Assembly (NCBI GenBank): GCA_025452255.1
Contig: CP104974.1
Coordinates: 1,958,156 to 2,022,155 of the forward strand
Source of the DNA: Devosia sp. A8/3-2
GTDB lineage: Bacteria > Pseudomonadota > Alphaproteobacteria > Rhizobiales > Devosiaceae
DNA length: 64,000 nt
Direction of reading: 5' to 3'
The notes under the pieces are model-generated. The model had not been told where the DNA came from and searched no databases. It saw only the letters and a list, made by a program, of their open reading frames with translations. The position numbers and the translations under genes are program-made. Numbering within the stretch: position 1 is the first letter of the stretch; every line of letters starts with the position of its first letter. Of the stretch, positions 24,536-34,982 are shown piece after piece.

Positions 24536-27500
24536 ATGGCGCGGCAGCGAATTATTCCGATCAGGCGCGAATATAATCGCTGGGTCGCCGACCAGACGCT
24601 TGAAGACTATGCGCTGCGCTTTACCGCAAAATCGGCGCGCTGATATTCCAGCGACACCATCTCGCAAACCGCGATAGGGGCCATCTCGTTCTTGGCGCTC
24701 AGAAGCCATTGGCGGGGCCATCACGCTCTCCTATGGCACAACCAATGCGATGATCGCGGTGGCCATCGCCTCCATCGCAATCCTCCTGGTCGGGGTGCCC
24801 ATCTCCCGTTATGCGCGGCGGCATGGCGTGGATATCGACCTGCTGACGCGCGGCGCCAGCTTTGGCTATATCGGCTCGACTATCACTTCGCTGATCTATG
24901 CCAGCTTCACCTTCATCCTTTTCGCCATCGAGGCCTCGATCATGTCGAGCGCCCTGCAATTGGCGTTCGGCATTCCGCTGTGGATCGGTCACATCATCAG
25001 CGCCATCATTGTCATTCCGCTGGTGACGCATGGCGTGCGCATGATCAGCCGGTTCCAGATCTGGACCCAGCCGATCTGGATCATTCTCAATATCGCGCCG
25101 TTCTTTTTCATCGCCTTCATGGATTGGGAGAAGTTCGATCTGTGGCGCGCCTTTGGCGGCTTGGGCCAGCCCGAAGGCGCGGCGGGCAGCATTGCGCCCT
25201 TCGATGTCGCCAAATTTGGCGCGGCCTCGGCGGTGATTCTGGCGCTGATGACCCAGATCGGCGAACAGGTCGATTTCCTGCGCTTCCTGCCGGCTGAGGG
25301 CAGTTCCAAGCTGCGGCACAAGCTGGCGATATTCTTGGCTGGGGCAGGGTGGGTCGTGGTCGGCGCGCCCAAGCTACTGGCCGGGTCGTTCCTCGCTTAT
25401 CTGGCGCTCTCATCGGGTGTGTCGCCCGAGCATGCCTCCGAGCCCGGTTATATGTATTCCATCGCCTTTGGCTACATGATCCCCAATGAGGTGGTGGCGC
25501 TGCTGCTGATGGCCGTGTTCGTGGTGGTCAGCCAGCTCAAGATCAATGTGATGAATGCCTATGCGGGCTCGCTCGCTCGGTCGAACTTCTTCTCGCGCCT
25601 GACCCATAGCCATCCCGGCCGCGTGGTCTGGCTGGTGTTCAATGTCGGCATTGCCCTGCTGCTGATGGAATTGGGCATTTACCGGCTGCTTGAGGAAACC
25701 CCGGGTATTTTCTCGATTATCGCCATGGCTCGGCTGTGTTCGATCTCCGCCGACCTCTTCATCAACAAGCCGCTGGGCTCGGCTCCGCCCGGCATCGAGT
25801 TCAAGCGCGCCCACCTTTACGATATCAACCCGGTGGGCTCGGGCTCCATGCTGCTCTCGGCCGTGGTGGCGTTGGTGGCCCATTTCGGCGCCTTTGGCGA
25901 AATGCCAGCGGCACTGGCGCCCTATATCGCGCTGGTCGTGGCCTTCATCGCCTCGCCAACCATCGCTCGGGCGACCAAGGGCAAATATTATCTGGCCCGC
26001 AAACCCCGCAAGCAGTGGCAGAACCTGAAATCAGTCACCTGCTCGATTTGCGAACACCCCTTCGAGCCCGAGGATATGGCCCGGTGCCCCGCCTATGCCG
26101 CCCCGATCTGCTCGCTGTGCTGTTCTGCTCGATGCGCGCTGCCATGACATGTGCAAGCCCAATGCGCATTTCCGCGCGCAGACCCGCGCCGTGGCGGCCA
26201 GCATCCTACCCGACTGGGCGATCGACAAGCTGCAAAGCCGGCTGGGCCGCTATGGCATATCGTTCTGCATTTCGCTGGCTCTGATCGGCTCGATTCTGGG
26301 CCTGATCTACTATTTCGCCGCTGGCGCTGCCCCTGACACCGAGGAGGTGGTGGGTGGCACGATCTCGGTGGTCTTCTTCGTCTTTGCGGTGGTGGCGGGC
26401 ATTGTCGCTCGGTTCCCGGTGCTGGCGCATGACAGCCGCCTCGTGGCCGAGGAAGAAAGTTCGCGCCAGAACACCCTGCTGATGAAGGAAATCGCCGCCC
26501 ATAACCGCACCGACGCAGCCCTGCAAAAGGCCAAGGAAGTGGCCGAAGCCGCCAATCAGGCCAAGAGCCGCTATGTGGTGGGCCTCAGCCACGAATTGCG
26601 CACCCCGCTCAATGCCGTGCTGGGCTATGCGCAAATCCTTGAACGCGACGAGACTGTGCCGGCCCCACGCCGCGCCTCGGTCAAGGTCATCCGCCGCAGT
26701 GCCGAGCATCTGTCGGGCCTGATCGACGGGTTGCTCGACATTTCCCGCATCGAGGCGGGCCGGCTGCAGGTCTATTCCAACGAGATCAATATCCACGATT
26801 TCCTCAGCCAGATCCGCGAAATGTTCCGGCTGCAGGGCGGCGCCAAGGGGCTTGAATTCCGCTACAAGGTCGCGCCCAACCTGCCGCAATTTGTGCGCAC
26901 CGATGAAAAGCGGCTGCGGCAGATTCTGGTCAACCTCTTGTCCAACGCCATCAAGTTTACCGATACCGGTTTCGTTTCGTTCGAGGTGGCCTATCGCTCG
27001 CAGGTCGCCACTTTCACCGTCACCGATAGCGGCCACGGCATTGGCGAGGCTGATCTGGGCCGGGTGTTCGAGCCCTTCGTGCGTGGCGAGGCCGAGCGCA
27101 ATCGGTTGACGCCGGGGCTTGGGTTGGGTCTGACCATCACCAAGCTGCTGGCGGAAACGTTGGGCAGGGAAATCCAGTGCAGAGCACGCCGGGCACAGGC
27201 TCCACCTTCAAGGTGCGTCTCATGCTCGCCCGTGTTGAACGCCCCGCCGCCAAGCCGCATGAGGAACTGCGCATCCGCACCTATAGCGGGCCGCGCCGCA
27301 CTATCATGGTGGTTGACGATAATGCCGAACACCGCGAAATGATGCGCGAATTGCTGGTGCCGCTCGATTTTACCGTGCTGACGGCGGTCGACGGGCCCAA
27401 TTGCCTCACCACGGTCGAGGCCATCAAGCCGGACCTGTTCTTCGTGGATATTCTGATGCCCGGAATGAATGGCTGGGAGCTGGTGGAAAAGCTGCGCGAT

Positions 27501-27914
27501 GGCGGGCAGGGCGCGCCGATCATCATGCTTTCGGCCAATATCGGCGATGGCTCGGGCCAGCCCACCAGCGACACCGGCCATAATGACAGCATGGCCAAGC
27601 CGCTCAATTACGGGCAATTGCTCGATAAGCTCGGCGCCCATCTGGGCATCAGCTGGGTCGAGGATCAACCGGCGATGGACGCTCCTGTGGCCCCGGCAGC
27701 GGATATTGTTTCACCCGGCGCCGATGTGGTGGGTGAATTGCTGGCTTTGGGCGAGATCGGTCATGTCCGCGGCATCGATGCCCGGCTCTCGGCCCCGGCC
27801 GATGATCCGCGCCATGGTCCGCTGGTCGCGGCTTTGCGCCAGCAGATTGAGACCTACGATTTCGACGGCTATGCCACGATCCTCAACAGCGTGGGCGAAA
27901 ATGAGCGAAGTTGA
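24536..27914 (+). CDS. NCS1-type permease fused to hybrid histidine kinase/receiver
   Basis: Reconstructed protein of about 1,125 residues. Residues 1-470 form an NCS1-like permease (nucleobase/allantoin family): LEDYALRFTAKSAR, ISFLALEAIGGAITLSYG, HGVDIDLLTRGASFGYIGST, about twelve membrane segments. Next comes a Cys-rich stretch (CSICEHPF; PICSLCCSLDARCHDMC), two more membrane helices, a short coiled linker, then kinase H-box LSHELRTPLNAVLGY, N-box LLSNAIKFTDTG, G-boxes DSGHGIG and GLGLGL, and a receiver (MVVDDNAEHREMM; phospho-acceptor in FVDILMPGMNG; MAKPL). ATG 24536. An in-frame TGA at 24641 and breaks at about 24701, 26121 and 27174 match the local error types. Several conserved Trp read Arg (CCTGG to CTCGG). 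Divergent from urtABCDE and overlapping the next regulator by 14 bases, so probably a urea- or nitrogen-responsive sensor (inference). Confidence 0.9.
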
Positions 27915-28828
27915 GAAGCAATATATTGCGCTGGTGGTCGACGATTCCATCGAGTCGTTGAGCTTCCTCACTACCGCTCTCGAAGCCGAGGGCGTCACGG
28001 TCCTATTGGCCCGCAGTGGCGAGGCGGCGCTGAGCATTGCCGGCAAGATCGTGCCCGATATCATTCTGATGGATGCCGTCATGCCGGGGCTCGACGGCTT
28101 TGAGACCTGCAAGCGCCTTAAGGCCACTTCGAGCGTGGCGCAGGTGCCGGTGATCTTCATGACCGGGCTGACCGAGACCGAGCATATTGTGCATGCGCTC
28201 GATGTGGGCGGGGTGGATTATCTCACCAAGCCCATCAACCTCGACGAATTGCGCGCCCGTATCCGCGTGCATCTGGCCAATGCCCGCCGGGCGCAGAGCG
28301 CGCGTAGCCCTCGACGCTGCTGGCCGGCATTTGATGGCCCTGTCCAGCGGCGGCGTAACGCTGTGGGCGACGCCGCAGGCGGGCAAGCTGTTGGAGCGCA
28401 CCATGCCCGGCATGGACGCGTCGACCTTCATCGCCACGCAGGTTCGGCCGTGGCTCGATGCCCGTGTCGGCGCCAATTCCATTGCCGGCGATAGCCTGAT
28501 GCTGGAGCCCGGCAATGGTGCGCGCATTCAGCTTATGTGCTTGGGCATGATCGGGGCCGATGAATATCTGTTCCGCCTGCTCACCCCCGGTGACGAGAAC
28601 CGGGATGGCATTCTGCGTCGTCAATTTGGCCTGACGCAGCGCGAAAGCGAAGTGCTGCTCTGGATCGCCCGCGGCAAGTCCAATCGCGATATCGGCGATA
28701 TTCTGGGCCTCAGCCCCCGCACCGTGAACAAGCATCTCGAACAGGTCTATTCCAAGCTCGGGGTGGAAAATCGCGCCTCGGCGGCCATCCGCGCCACCCA
28801 TGTGCTGCAGTCCTCCCTCGAGGATTGA
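27901..28828 (+). CDS. LuxR/NarL-type response regulator paired with the permease-kinase
   Basis: About 309 residues. N-terminal receiver: LVVDDSIES acidic pair, phospho-acceptor Asp in IILMDAVMPGLDG, Thr in FMTGLTE, Lys in LTKPIN. A middle segment of about 100 residues (LDAAGRHLMALSSGGVTLWA onward), not recognised, may be a second sensory or spacer domain. C-terminal HTH: LTQRESEVLLWIARGKSNRD and LGLSPRTVNKHLEQVYSKLG. ATG 27901 lies inside the kinase gene, giving translational coupling. One break at about 28300 is a lost GC in GCGCGCG. Likely regulates the divergent urt operon and perhaps urease; inferred from context. Confidence 0.9.
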
Positions 28829-29127
28829 TCAGGCCGATCACGTCTTCGGCTTGCTGGGAACCCATGCCTGCTAGCCCCGTTAATTTACCGAGCCCGCCAA
28901 TGGCGGGCCCCGTTTGGCGCCCCGCCGTTTCGAGGCGCCGACGTTCGGTGGACTGCTGCAGAGGCTGACGCTCCTTTGTAGTGTCTCCGGTGGGACGCGA
29001 AACTCCGGTTTCGCGTCCTTTTTTATTGCTCTCTATTTAAAATTTGCGATGAGTTAATGAAAATAAAAAATGGTGATTTACCAGACATTTGGCATGTAAT
29101 TATGTGATGTTCCGAGGCTGAAACTAA
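28829..29127 (+). other. Intergenic stretch with hairpin, terminator and AT-rich patch
   Basis: No open frame is convincing here. GCCCGCC-aat-GGCGGGC forms a hairpin at 28892-28908. From about 28910 to 29018 the sequence is structured and ends in a strong terminator (see next entry), about 165 bases beyond the regulator stop, which would fit either a long 3' UTR or a small RNA containing GCTCCTTTG at about 28969. From 29025 to 29127 the base composition becomes clearly AT-rich, unlike the rest of the window. Confidence 0.4.
28993..29025 (+). terminator. Strong rho-independent terminator
   Basis: Perfect 11-bp stem GGACGCGAAAC / GTTTCGCGTCC with tetraloop TCCG, followed by six T. It closes the sensor-regulator transcription unit or a small RNA upstream of it. 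Confidence 0.85.
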
Positions 29128-29322
29128 ATCATCCGGAATACGTCTCTTCTCCGGGTCTGGCTGCAGGGTCAGCTCAGCGGTTCGGGCATCGGCCCGGTGC
29201 TGCAGAATGCCGTCATGAACGATGCGCTGATCAGCACTTCGCTCAGCCGTGCCAGCTTCGGCGCCGACCGCGTCTTCGCGGTCAAGCGTTCCGGCTCGCA
29301 ACTGACGGTCTACGTCTACTAA
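29128..29322 (+). pseudogene. C-terminal-like gene fragment, unknown family
   Basis: An open stretch of 64 codons between two in-frame TAA stops (29125 and 29320) has no ATG near its start, yet codon usage is typical of the genome. The encoded text reads like the end of a larger protein (LQGQLSGSGIGPVLQNAVMN; SRASFGADRVFAVKRSGSQL; ends TVYVY). It may be a remnant, or a small gene whose start is hidden by an indel. Family not recognised. Preceded by an AT-rich patch and followed by a perfect hairpin. Confidence 0.3.
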
Positions 29323-29343
29323 ATCTACTATTTCGCACTGTCC

Positions 29344-29366
29344 AAGGCCCGGCACTGCCGGGCCTT
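29344..29366. terminator. Hairpin between convergent units
   Basis: AAGGCCCGGC-act-GCCGGGCCTT is a perfect 10-bp stem with a three-base loop. It sits between the + strand fragment and the M16 peptidase stop on the - strand. The A-start and T-end would allow weak bidirectional termination. Confidence 0.5.
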
Positions 29367-29376
29367 GCGCGTCTGC

Positions 29377-30711
29377 CTATGGTGCCGGTTGCGCCTGTGG
29401 CCCGATCAGCAATGTCGTCGGTTTGACGGTGAGCAGCTTGGCAGCGACGGCCTTGACGTCATCGACGCTAACCGCGTCGATCAGTTCTTCCTGCCGCGTC
29501 AGATGGTCGATGCCCAGATTGCGCAGGTCGGGGCCGACCAGCGTATTGGCGATGGCGCTCGACGAGTTCAATTCGTTGATGGGGTAGGAGCCGATCACAT
29601 ATTTCTTGGCCGAAGCCAGCTCAGCTTCTGTCGGCCCGTCCTTGGCCAGCCGGGCGATGACATCCTGCGCCACGGCCAGCGTTTCCTCCGCCCGGTCGGC
29701 GCGGGTGGCCGTGCCGATAATTAGCATTTCGGTATGCTGGAAATTGAGCAGGCCCGAGCTGATATTATAGGCCAGCCCGCGCTGTTCGCGCACTTCGGCG
29801 GTGAGGCGCGACAGGATGCTACGGCCGCCCGAGATTTCATTCATCAGATAGGCGGCGAAATAGTCAGGTGCATCGCGCTTGATGCCGGGATAGGCCAGAT
29901 AGATCGCGGTCTGCGGCAGATCGTAATTGACCTCAAGGTCCTTGCCGAGCACGGGTTCGATATCCGCAATCGGCATCAGCGCGGGCTGTTCGGGCAAGGC
30001 GCCGAACAGCATGTCCAGCACCTGCGCGGCATCTGCGGCGTCGATATCGCCGACAATGCCGACATGCAGGTTCTCGCGGGCGAAAATTGCTTTGTGCAGC
30101 GCCCGCAAATCGTCTGCCGTAACGCTGGCCAGCGTTTCCGGATTGCCCTCGCGGCGGCGGGCATAGGGATGCTCGCCATAAAGCGCCTGCGCCCACAGCG
30201 TTTGCGCCGCGGTGCTGGGATTGTTTGCCGCAGCGGCAATGCCGGCGACGATCTGGGTGCGCATGCGGTCGATCGGGTTCTGATCGAAGCGCGGCGCCTC
30301 GATTGCCAGCTTGAGCAGTCCCAGCGCCTCATCGCGCTGATCGCTGAGCAGGCGCATGGAGCCATAGAGGGCGTCGTTATCGGCGGCAAAGCCCATTTCC
30401 GCGCCGGCATTGTCGAGCCGGATCTGGAACGCTTCGCTATCGAGATCTCCCGCGCCTTCGTCGAACAGGGCGGTCATCAGATTGGCCAGCCCCTCCTTGC
30501 CCACCGGGTCCTGCGTGGTGCCGCCTTCAAAGGCAAAGCGGATGGTGATCAGGGGCAGGGAATGGTCTTCCATCAGCCGGGCCTTGATGCCCTTGGGCGA
30601 GGTGACTTGCTGGAATTGCACTTCGGCCTGCGCGGGCAGGGCAACCAGCAGCGTCAACAGTGCAGCAAGGACCGCCAGCGGGCGGCGGAGCATGGGCAAA
30701 TAGGTCATCAT
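29377..30711 (-). CDS. M16 family peptidase-like protein, lacking HxxEH
   Basis: About 444 residues from ATG 30711, which overlaps the upstream M16 gene (ATGA). Signal peptide ([20 protein letters not shown]) indicates export. The fold is M16: [20 protein letters not shown] in place of the HxxEH zinc helix, then [20 protein letters not shown] and the [20 protein letters not shown] motif that shapes the substrate cavity. Without the zinc motif it is probably the non-catalytic partner of the neighbour, as in known two-subunit M16B peptidases. A break in the upstream gene makes the two look like one 905-residue protein in a naive reading. Confidence 0.9.
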   Translation of the reverse strand: MMTYLPMLRRPLAVLAALLTLLVALPAQAEVQFQQVTSPKGIKARLMEDHSLPLITIRFAFEGGTTQDPVGKEGLANLMTALFDEGAGDLDSEAFQIRLDNAGAEMGFAADNDALYGSMRLLSDQRDEALGLLKLAIEAPRFDQNPIDRMRTQIVAGIAAAANNPSTAAQTLWAQALYGEHPYARRREGNPETLASVTADDLRALHKAIFARENLHVGIVGDIDAADAAQVLDMLFGALPEQPALMPIADIEPVLGKDLEVNYDLPQTAIYLAYPGIKRDAPDYFAAYLMNEISGGRSILSRLTAEVREQRGLAYNISSGLLNFQHTEMLIIGTATRADRAEETLAVAQDVIARLAKDGPTEAELASAKKYVIGSYPINELNSSSAIANTLVGPDLRNLGIDHLTRQEELIDAVSVDDVKAVAAKLLTVKPTTLLIGPQAQPAP

Positions 30712-32064
30712 TGGGCTCCGGCGTCGCTGGGCAGCAGATAGCTGGTCACGGCAAGGTCTGGGTCGAGATATTTCGCGGCTACGGCCTGCACCTGCTCGGC
30801 GGTGACGGCGCGGATGCGGTCGGGCCATTCGCTGAGATTGTCGATGCTGCCGCCATTGGCCAGTTCGGCGCCATAGATATGGGCCATGCTGAATTGCACA
30901 TCGTGGGCGAAAATGATGGAGCGCACATAGCGCGCCTTGGCCGCGTCCAGCTCGGCCTCGGGTGACGCCGTCCTTGATCAGCAAGTTCAATTGCTCACCG
31001 ATGGCGGCCTCGACATCGGCCAGCGCCTTGTCCGGCTGCGGCGCACCGTAAAGCGTGAAGGTGCTGGGATCATAGGCCCCGCCATCGTAGCGCGTGCCGG
31101 CCGAAGCGCCGACCCCGCTTTTGACGATCTGCTGGTAGAGCCGGCTGCGGCTGCCCCCTCCCAGAATTTCCGAGAGCAGATCCAGCGCCTCGGCCTCGCC
31201 ATCTTCGGCGGTGCGATAATTGGGTACGATCCAGGAGGTGCTGAAGCTCGGGATACCCACGCGCAGGTCCGACAGGGTCACCGTGCGCCCGGTATTGTGT
31301 TCGGGTTCGGACGGGCGCAGGCGCGGCGGCAGGTCGGGGCCACGCGGCACTACGCCATAACTAGCCTCGGCCAGCACGCGCACCGTCTCGGCGTCAACAT
31401 CGCCGGCCACCACCAGCACCGCATTATTGGGTGCATAATATTGATTGTAGAACGCCACCGCATCGGCGCGGTTGAGCTGCTCCATCTCGTGCATCCAGCC
31501 AATGGTGGGGATGCGATAGGGATGGTTCTGGAACAGGGTGGCGTTGACCTCTTCCTGCAGCAGCGCCTGCGGATTGCCATCGGTGCGCATGCGCCGCTCT
31601 TCGAGCACCACATCGTGTTCGGAGCCGATCACATCCTCGGTGAGAACAAGCCCGCGCATCCGGTCGGCCTCGAAATCCATTACGCTCGCCAGCGCATCGG
31701 GCGGCACCACCTGATAATAGGCGGTCACATCGGTGGTGGTGAACGCATTGCCGCTGCCGCCGATTTCGGTCACGAACCGGTCGAGTTCGCCCGCCGGATG
31801 GCGCGCCGTGCCTTTGAACATCAGATGCTCAAGGAAATGGGCAATCCCCGACTTGCCGGGCGCCTCATCGGCACTGCCGACCTTGTACCAGACCATATGG
31901 GTCACGATAGGCGCGCGATGATTGGGGATCACCACGACCTCAAGCCCATTGTCGAGCGTGAAATGCTCGGCCACCGCCGCTTCAGGTTGCACGGCCTCCT
32001 CGGCCAGAACGGGCGCGAGCAGCAGCGCGGTCAGGGCGAACGCCATGGCGGATTTCAACATCAT
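30708..32064 (-). CDS. M16 family zinc peptidase, exported
   Basis: About 452 residues from ATG 32064 ([20 protein letters not shown] is a signal peptide). Zinc motif [11 protein letters not shown] (HxxEH) with the downstream Glu of the family in [16 protein letters not shown]. Typical blocks [19 protein letters not shown] and [20 protein letters not shown] break at about 30965, an extra C at a C-G step, shifts the frame about 85 codons before the true stop (TGA 30708-30710); the corrected tail reads [20 protein letters not shown]. Catalytic member of a two-gene pair with the HxxEH-less protein downstream. Confidence 0.9.
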
Positions 32065-32157
32065 CGGCAGGTTCCCGGAGAGACGATGCGGCATGGGTAG
32101 ACGAGTTCGCCCCTGATCGTGGAAGCAATTGTTCGTCAGCGGTGGAAAAGCCGCACC

Positions 32158-33060
32158 TTATCCCAGCGGATAGGCCACATAGGCCAGCCGTTGGCTATCG
32201 GGCGCCCGAGAATTGACATTGATCGTCCCCCGGCCGCCGAAAAAGCTGGCCAGCGTGCGGGTCTGGCCGCCTTCTGGCGACATGAGGCGCAGCAGCACGT
32301 CCTTGTCGGCGGGGTGGCCAATCGTGCCCCGGGGATAGCTGAGCAGGGCCATGGTCGAGCCGTCGGGCGAGAGATGCGGAAACCAGTTGACGAAGGAATC
32401 AAAGGTCAATTGCTCGAGCCCACTGCCATCGGCGGCGTTCATGCGAAAAATGTGGGCATGGCCGGGGCGGCTCGCGGCGAGTTCGGAGTTGAAATAGATC
32501 CAGCGGCCGTCCGGCGAATATTCCGGCCCGTCATTGGGCATGGTGAGGTCGGTCAGCCGCGTATCCGCTCCGCCGGCGGCAGGGATGGTGAAGACATTGA
32601 CCTGCCGCTCGCCATTACGCTGCTCGATGGCGACATAGCTCAGCGTGCGGCCATCTGGCGAAATGCCATGCAGATAATAGTGGAATGGGGTGGGGTGTTC
32701 ATTGGACACGCGCCTTGGCGTGCCACCGGCAAAGGGCACGGCATAGAGATGCCCGTCATCCGAGCTCACATAGATGCTGCTGCCATCGGGCGACAGTACG
32801 TGGTCATTGTTCAGATCGGCCAGCGCGCCCGTGTCGATCTGCTCGGGCTGTCCGCCCTCCGCCGCGATGCGATAAAGCCGCCCGCCGGCATTGAACACCA
32901 GCCATCGCCCATCCGCCGACCAATTGGGTGCCTCGATAACCTCACCAGCGGTGAAGATGACGCTTGTATTGCCATCGCGGTCGATAATGGTCAGTTCCGA
33001 GCGCTGGCCGGCGGCCAAGCTACGGCCGCGGCGTGGAAAATTGAAGGTCACGATGTTCAC
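32158..33060 (-). CDS. TolB-like beta-propeller (PD40 repeat) protein
   Basis: Intact, about 300 residues. Repeated WD40-like PD40 units: APNWSADGRWLVFNAGGRLY, HVLSPDGSSIYVSSDDGHLY, GISPDGRTLSYVAIEQ, PEYSPDGRWIYFNSELA, PHLSPDGSTMALLSY. No signal peptide, so probably cytoplasmic, unlike true TolB. GTG 33060 is the likely start, but no ribosome site is visible. It resembles the propeller found in many transcriptional or protease-linked proteins; no enzymatic residues seen. Divergent from ettA. Confidence 0.8.
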   Translation of the reverse strand: MNIVTFNFPRRGRSLAAGQRSELTIIDRDGNTSVIFTAGEVIEAPNWSADGRWLVFNAGGRLYRIAAEGGQPEQIDTGALADLNNDHVLSPDGSSIYVSSDDGHLYAVPFAGGTPRRVSNEHPTPFHYYLHGISPDGRTLSYVAIEQRNGERQVNVFTIPAAGGADTRLTDLTMPNDGPEYSPDGRWIYFNSELAASRPGHAHIFRMNAADGSGLEQLTFDSFVNWFPHLSPDGSTMALLSYPRGTIGHPADKDVLLRLMSPEGGQTRTLASFFGGRGTINVNSRAPDSQRLAYVAYPLG

Positions 33061-33194
33061 CCGGGGAAAGGAGGAATGGCAGGGGCGAGCCTAACCTAGC
33101 AAATTGCGCGTCGCCAGCCCCGTTGCCCCGCCGCCCGGCTTGCCCTACATACGGGGCCAAATTCACGATCAGCCGCGAAGAGGTCCGCAAGCCT

Positions 33195-34850
33195 ATGGCT
33201 CGCCAGTTCATCTATCACATGCACGGAATGTCCAAAGCCTATGCCGGCGGCAAGAAGGTGTTGGACAATATCCATCTCTCCTTCTACCCCGATGCCAAGA
33301 TCGGCGTTTTGGGCCCCAATGGCTCAGGTAAATCGACCTTGCTCAAGATCATGGCTGGGATCGATACCGAGTTCACCGGCGAAGCCTGGGTCGCCCAGGG
33401 CGCCGGGGTCGGCTATCTCAGCCAGGAGCCAGAGCTGGATCCGGCGCTGAACGTGCTCGGCAATGTCATGACCGGCGTGAAAGAGAAGAAGGCCGTCATC
33501 GATCGTTACAACGAGTTGATGATGGACTATTCCGACGAGACCGCCGACGAGGCCAGCAAGCTGCAGGACCAGATCGACGCCGAGAATCTGTGGGATCTCA
33601 GAATCTCAGGTCGAAGTGGCCATGGAAGCCACTGGGTTGCCCGCCGGGCGATGCCGACGTGACCAAGCTGTCGGGTGGTGAACGTCGCCGCGTCGCGCTT
33701 TGCGCGCTGCTGCTCTCCAAGCCCGATCTGCTGCTGCTTGACGAACCAACCAACCATCTGGATGCGGAAACCACGGCTCGGCTCTGAGCGCCATCTGCGC
33801 GAGTTCGAGGGCGCGGTGCTGATCATCACCCACGATCGCTATTTCCTCGACAATGTCACCGGCTGGATTCTCGAGCTCGATCGCGGCCGCGGCGTGCCCT
33901 ATGAAGGCAATTATTCGGCTTATCTCGCCGCTAAGGCCAAGCGCTTTGCCCAGAAAAGAGTGAAGACGCGGCCCGCGCCAAGGTGCTGGAACGCGAACGC
34001 GAATGGATGGGGCAATCTCCCCGTGCAAGACAGTCCAAGTCCAAAGCCCGCCTCAAGGCCTATGACGAGCTGGTCAAGATCAACGAGGCTCGCACCCAGT
34101 CGGGCACCGCGCAGATCGTCATTCCGCCCGGCGAACGCCCGGGCCAGAACGTTATCGACATCGAGGGGCTGTCCAAGTCCTATGGCGATCGCGTGCTGAT
34201 CGACAATCTCAGCTTCAAGCTGCCCCCGGGCGGCATTGTGGGCATTATCGGCCCCAATGGCGCGGGCAAGACCACGCTGTTCCGCATGCTGACCGGGCAG
34301 GAGACGCCCGATCTGGGCAGCGTCACTGTAGCCGAGAGTGTGCATCTGGGTTACGTCGACCAGAGCCGCGATAGCCTGAACCCCAACAAGACCGTCTGGG
34401 AAGAAATCTCGGAAGGCGACGAAGTCCTGATGCTGGGCAAGCGCGAAGTCAATTGCGCGCCTATACCAGCTCCTTCAACTTCAAGGGCGGCGATCAGCAG
34501 CAGAAGGTGGGCAATCTCTCGGGTGGGCAGCGCAATCGTGTGCACTGGCCAAGATGCTCAAATCGGGCGCCAATGTGCTGCTCCTTGACGAGCCCACCAA
34601 CGATCTCGACACCGAAACTCTAGCCGCTTTGGAAGAAGCGCTGGAGGAATCTGCCGGCTGCGCCGTGATCATCAGCCACGATCGCATGTTCCTCGATCGC
34701 TCGGCGACCCACATGCTGGCCTTTGAAGGCAACAGCCATGTGGAATGGTTCGAAGGCAATTTCGCCGACTACGAAGCCGACAAGGTCCGCTGCCCGGGCG
34801 CCGACGCGGTGAACCCCAAGCGCGCAACGTATAAGCCGCTGACGCGGTAA
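33195..34850 (+). CDS. ettA: Energy-dependent translational throttle protein EttA (ABC-F)
   Basis: Cytosolic twin-ATPase that binds the ribosomal E site and couples translation to energy state. About 550 residues, beginning [16 protein letters not shown] like other EttA. First cassette: Walker [13 protein letters not shown], signature [15 protein letters not shown], Walker [15 protein letters not shown]. Then the interdomain linker with arm-like charged helix. Second cassette: [41 protein letters not shown]. Heavily broken, at about 33599, 33633, 33782, 33957, 34454 and 34545; most are extra bases at C-G steps or damaged CCTGG/CCAGG. One Trp after DAETTA reads Arg. Confidence 0.94.
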
Positions 34851-34858
34851 ACCACCAA

Positions 34859-34888
34859 GGGGGCGGCGTTCGCATCGGACGCCGCCCC
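34859..34888 (+). terminator. GC-rich hairpin after ettA
   Basis: GGGCGGCGT / ACGCCGCCC stem with an 8-10 base loop directly after the ettA stop. There is no U-tract, so it may be a transcript-stabilising hairpin and not a true terminator. Confidence 0.4.
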
Positions 34889-34982
34889 AGCCTCACCATG
34901 AGGCCCGGGGCAGGTTGTGCCCGCCATTTGCCTCGCGCCGCCGATGCGCTATGGCTTGCCCAAAACAATATGGAGAATAGCC

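Noticed and set aside
33060..33102. AGGAGG followed by ATG and seven codons (33076) as a leader peptide
   Set aside because: The 7-codon frame ends far from ettA, and no attenuator structure or regulatory codon run is present.
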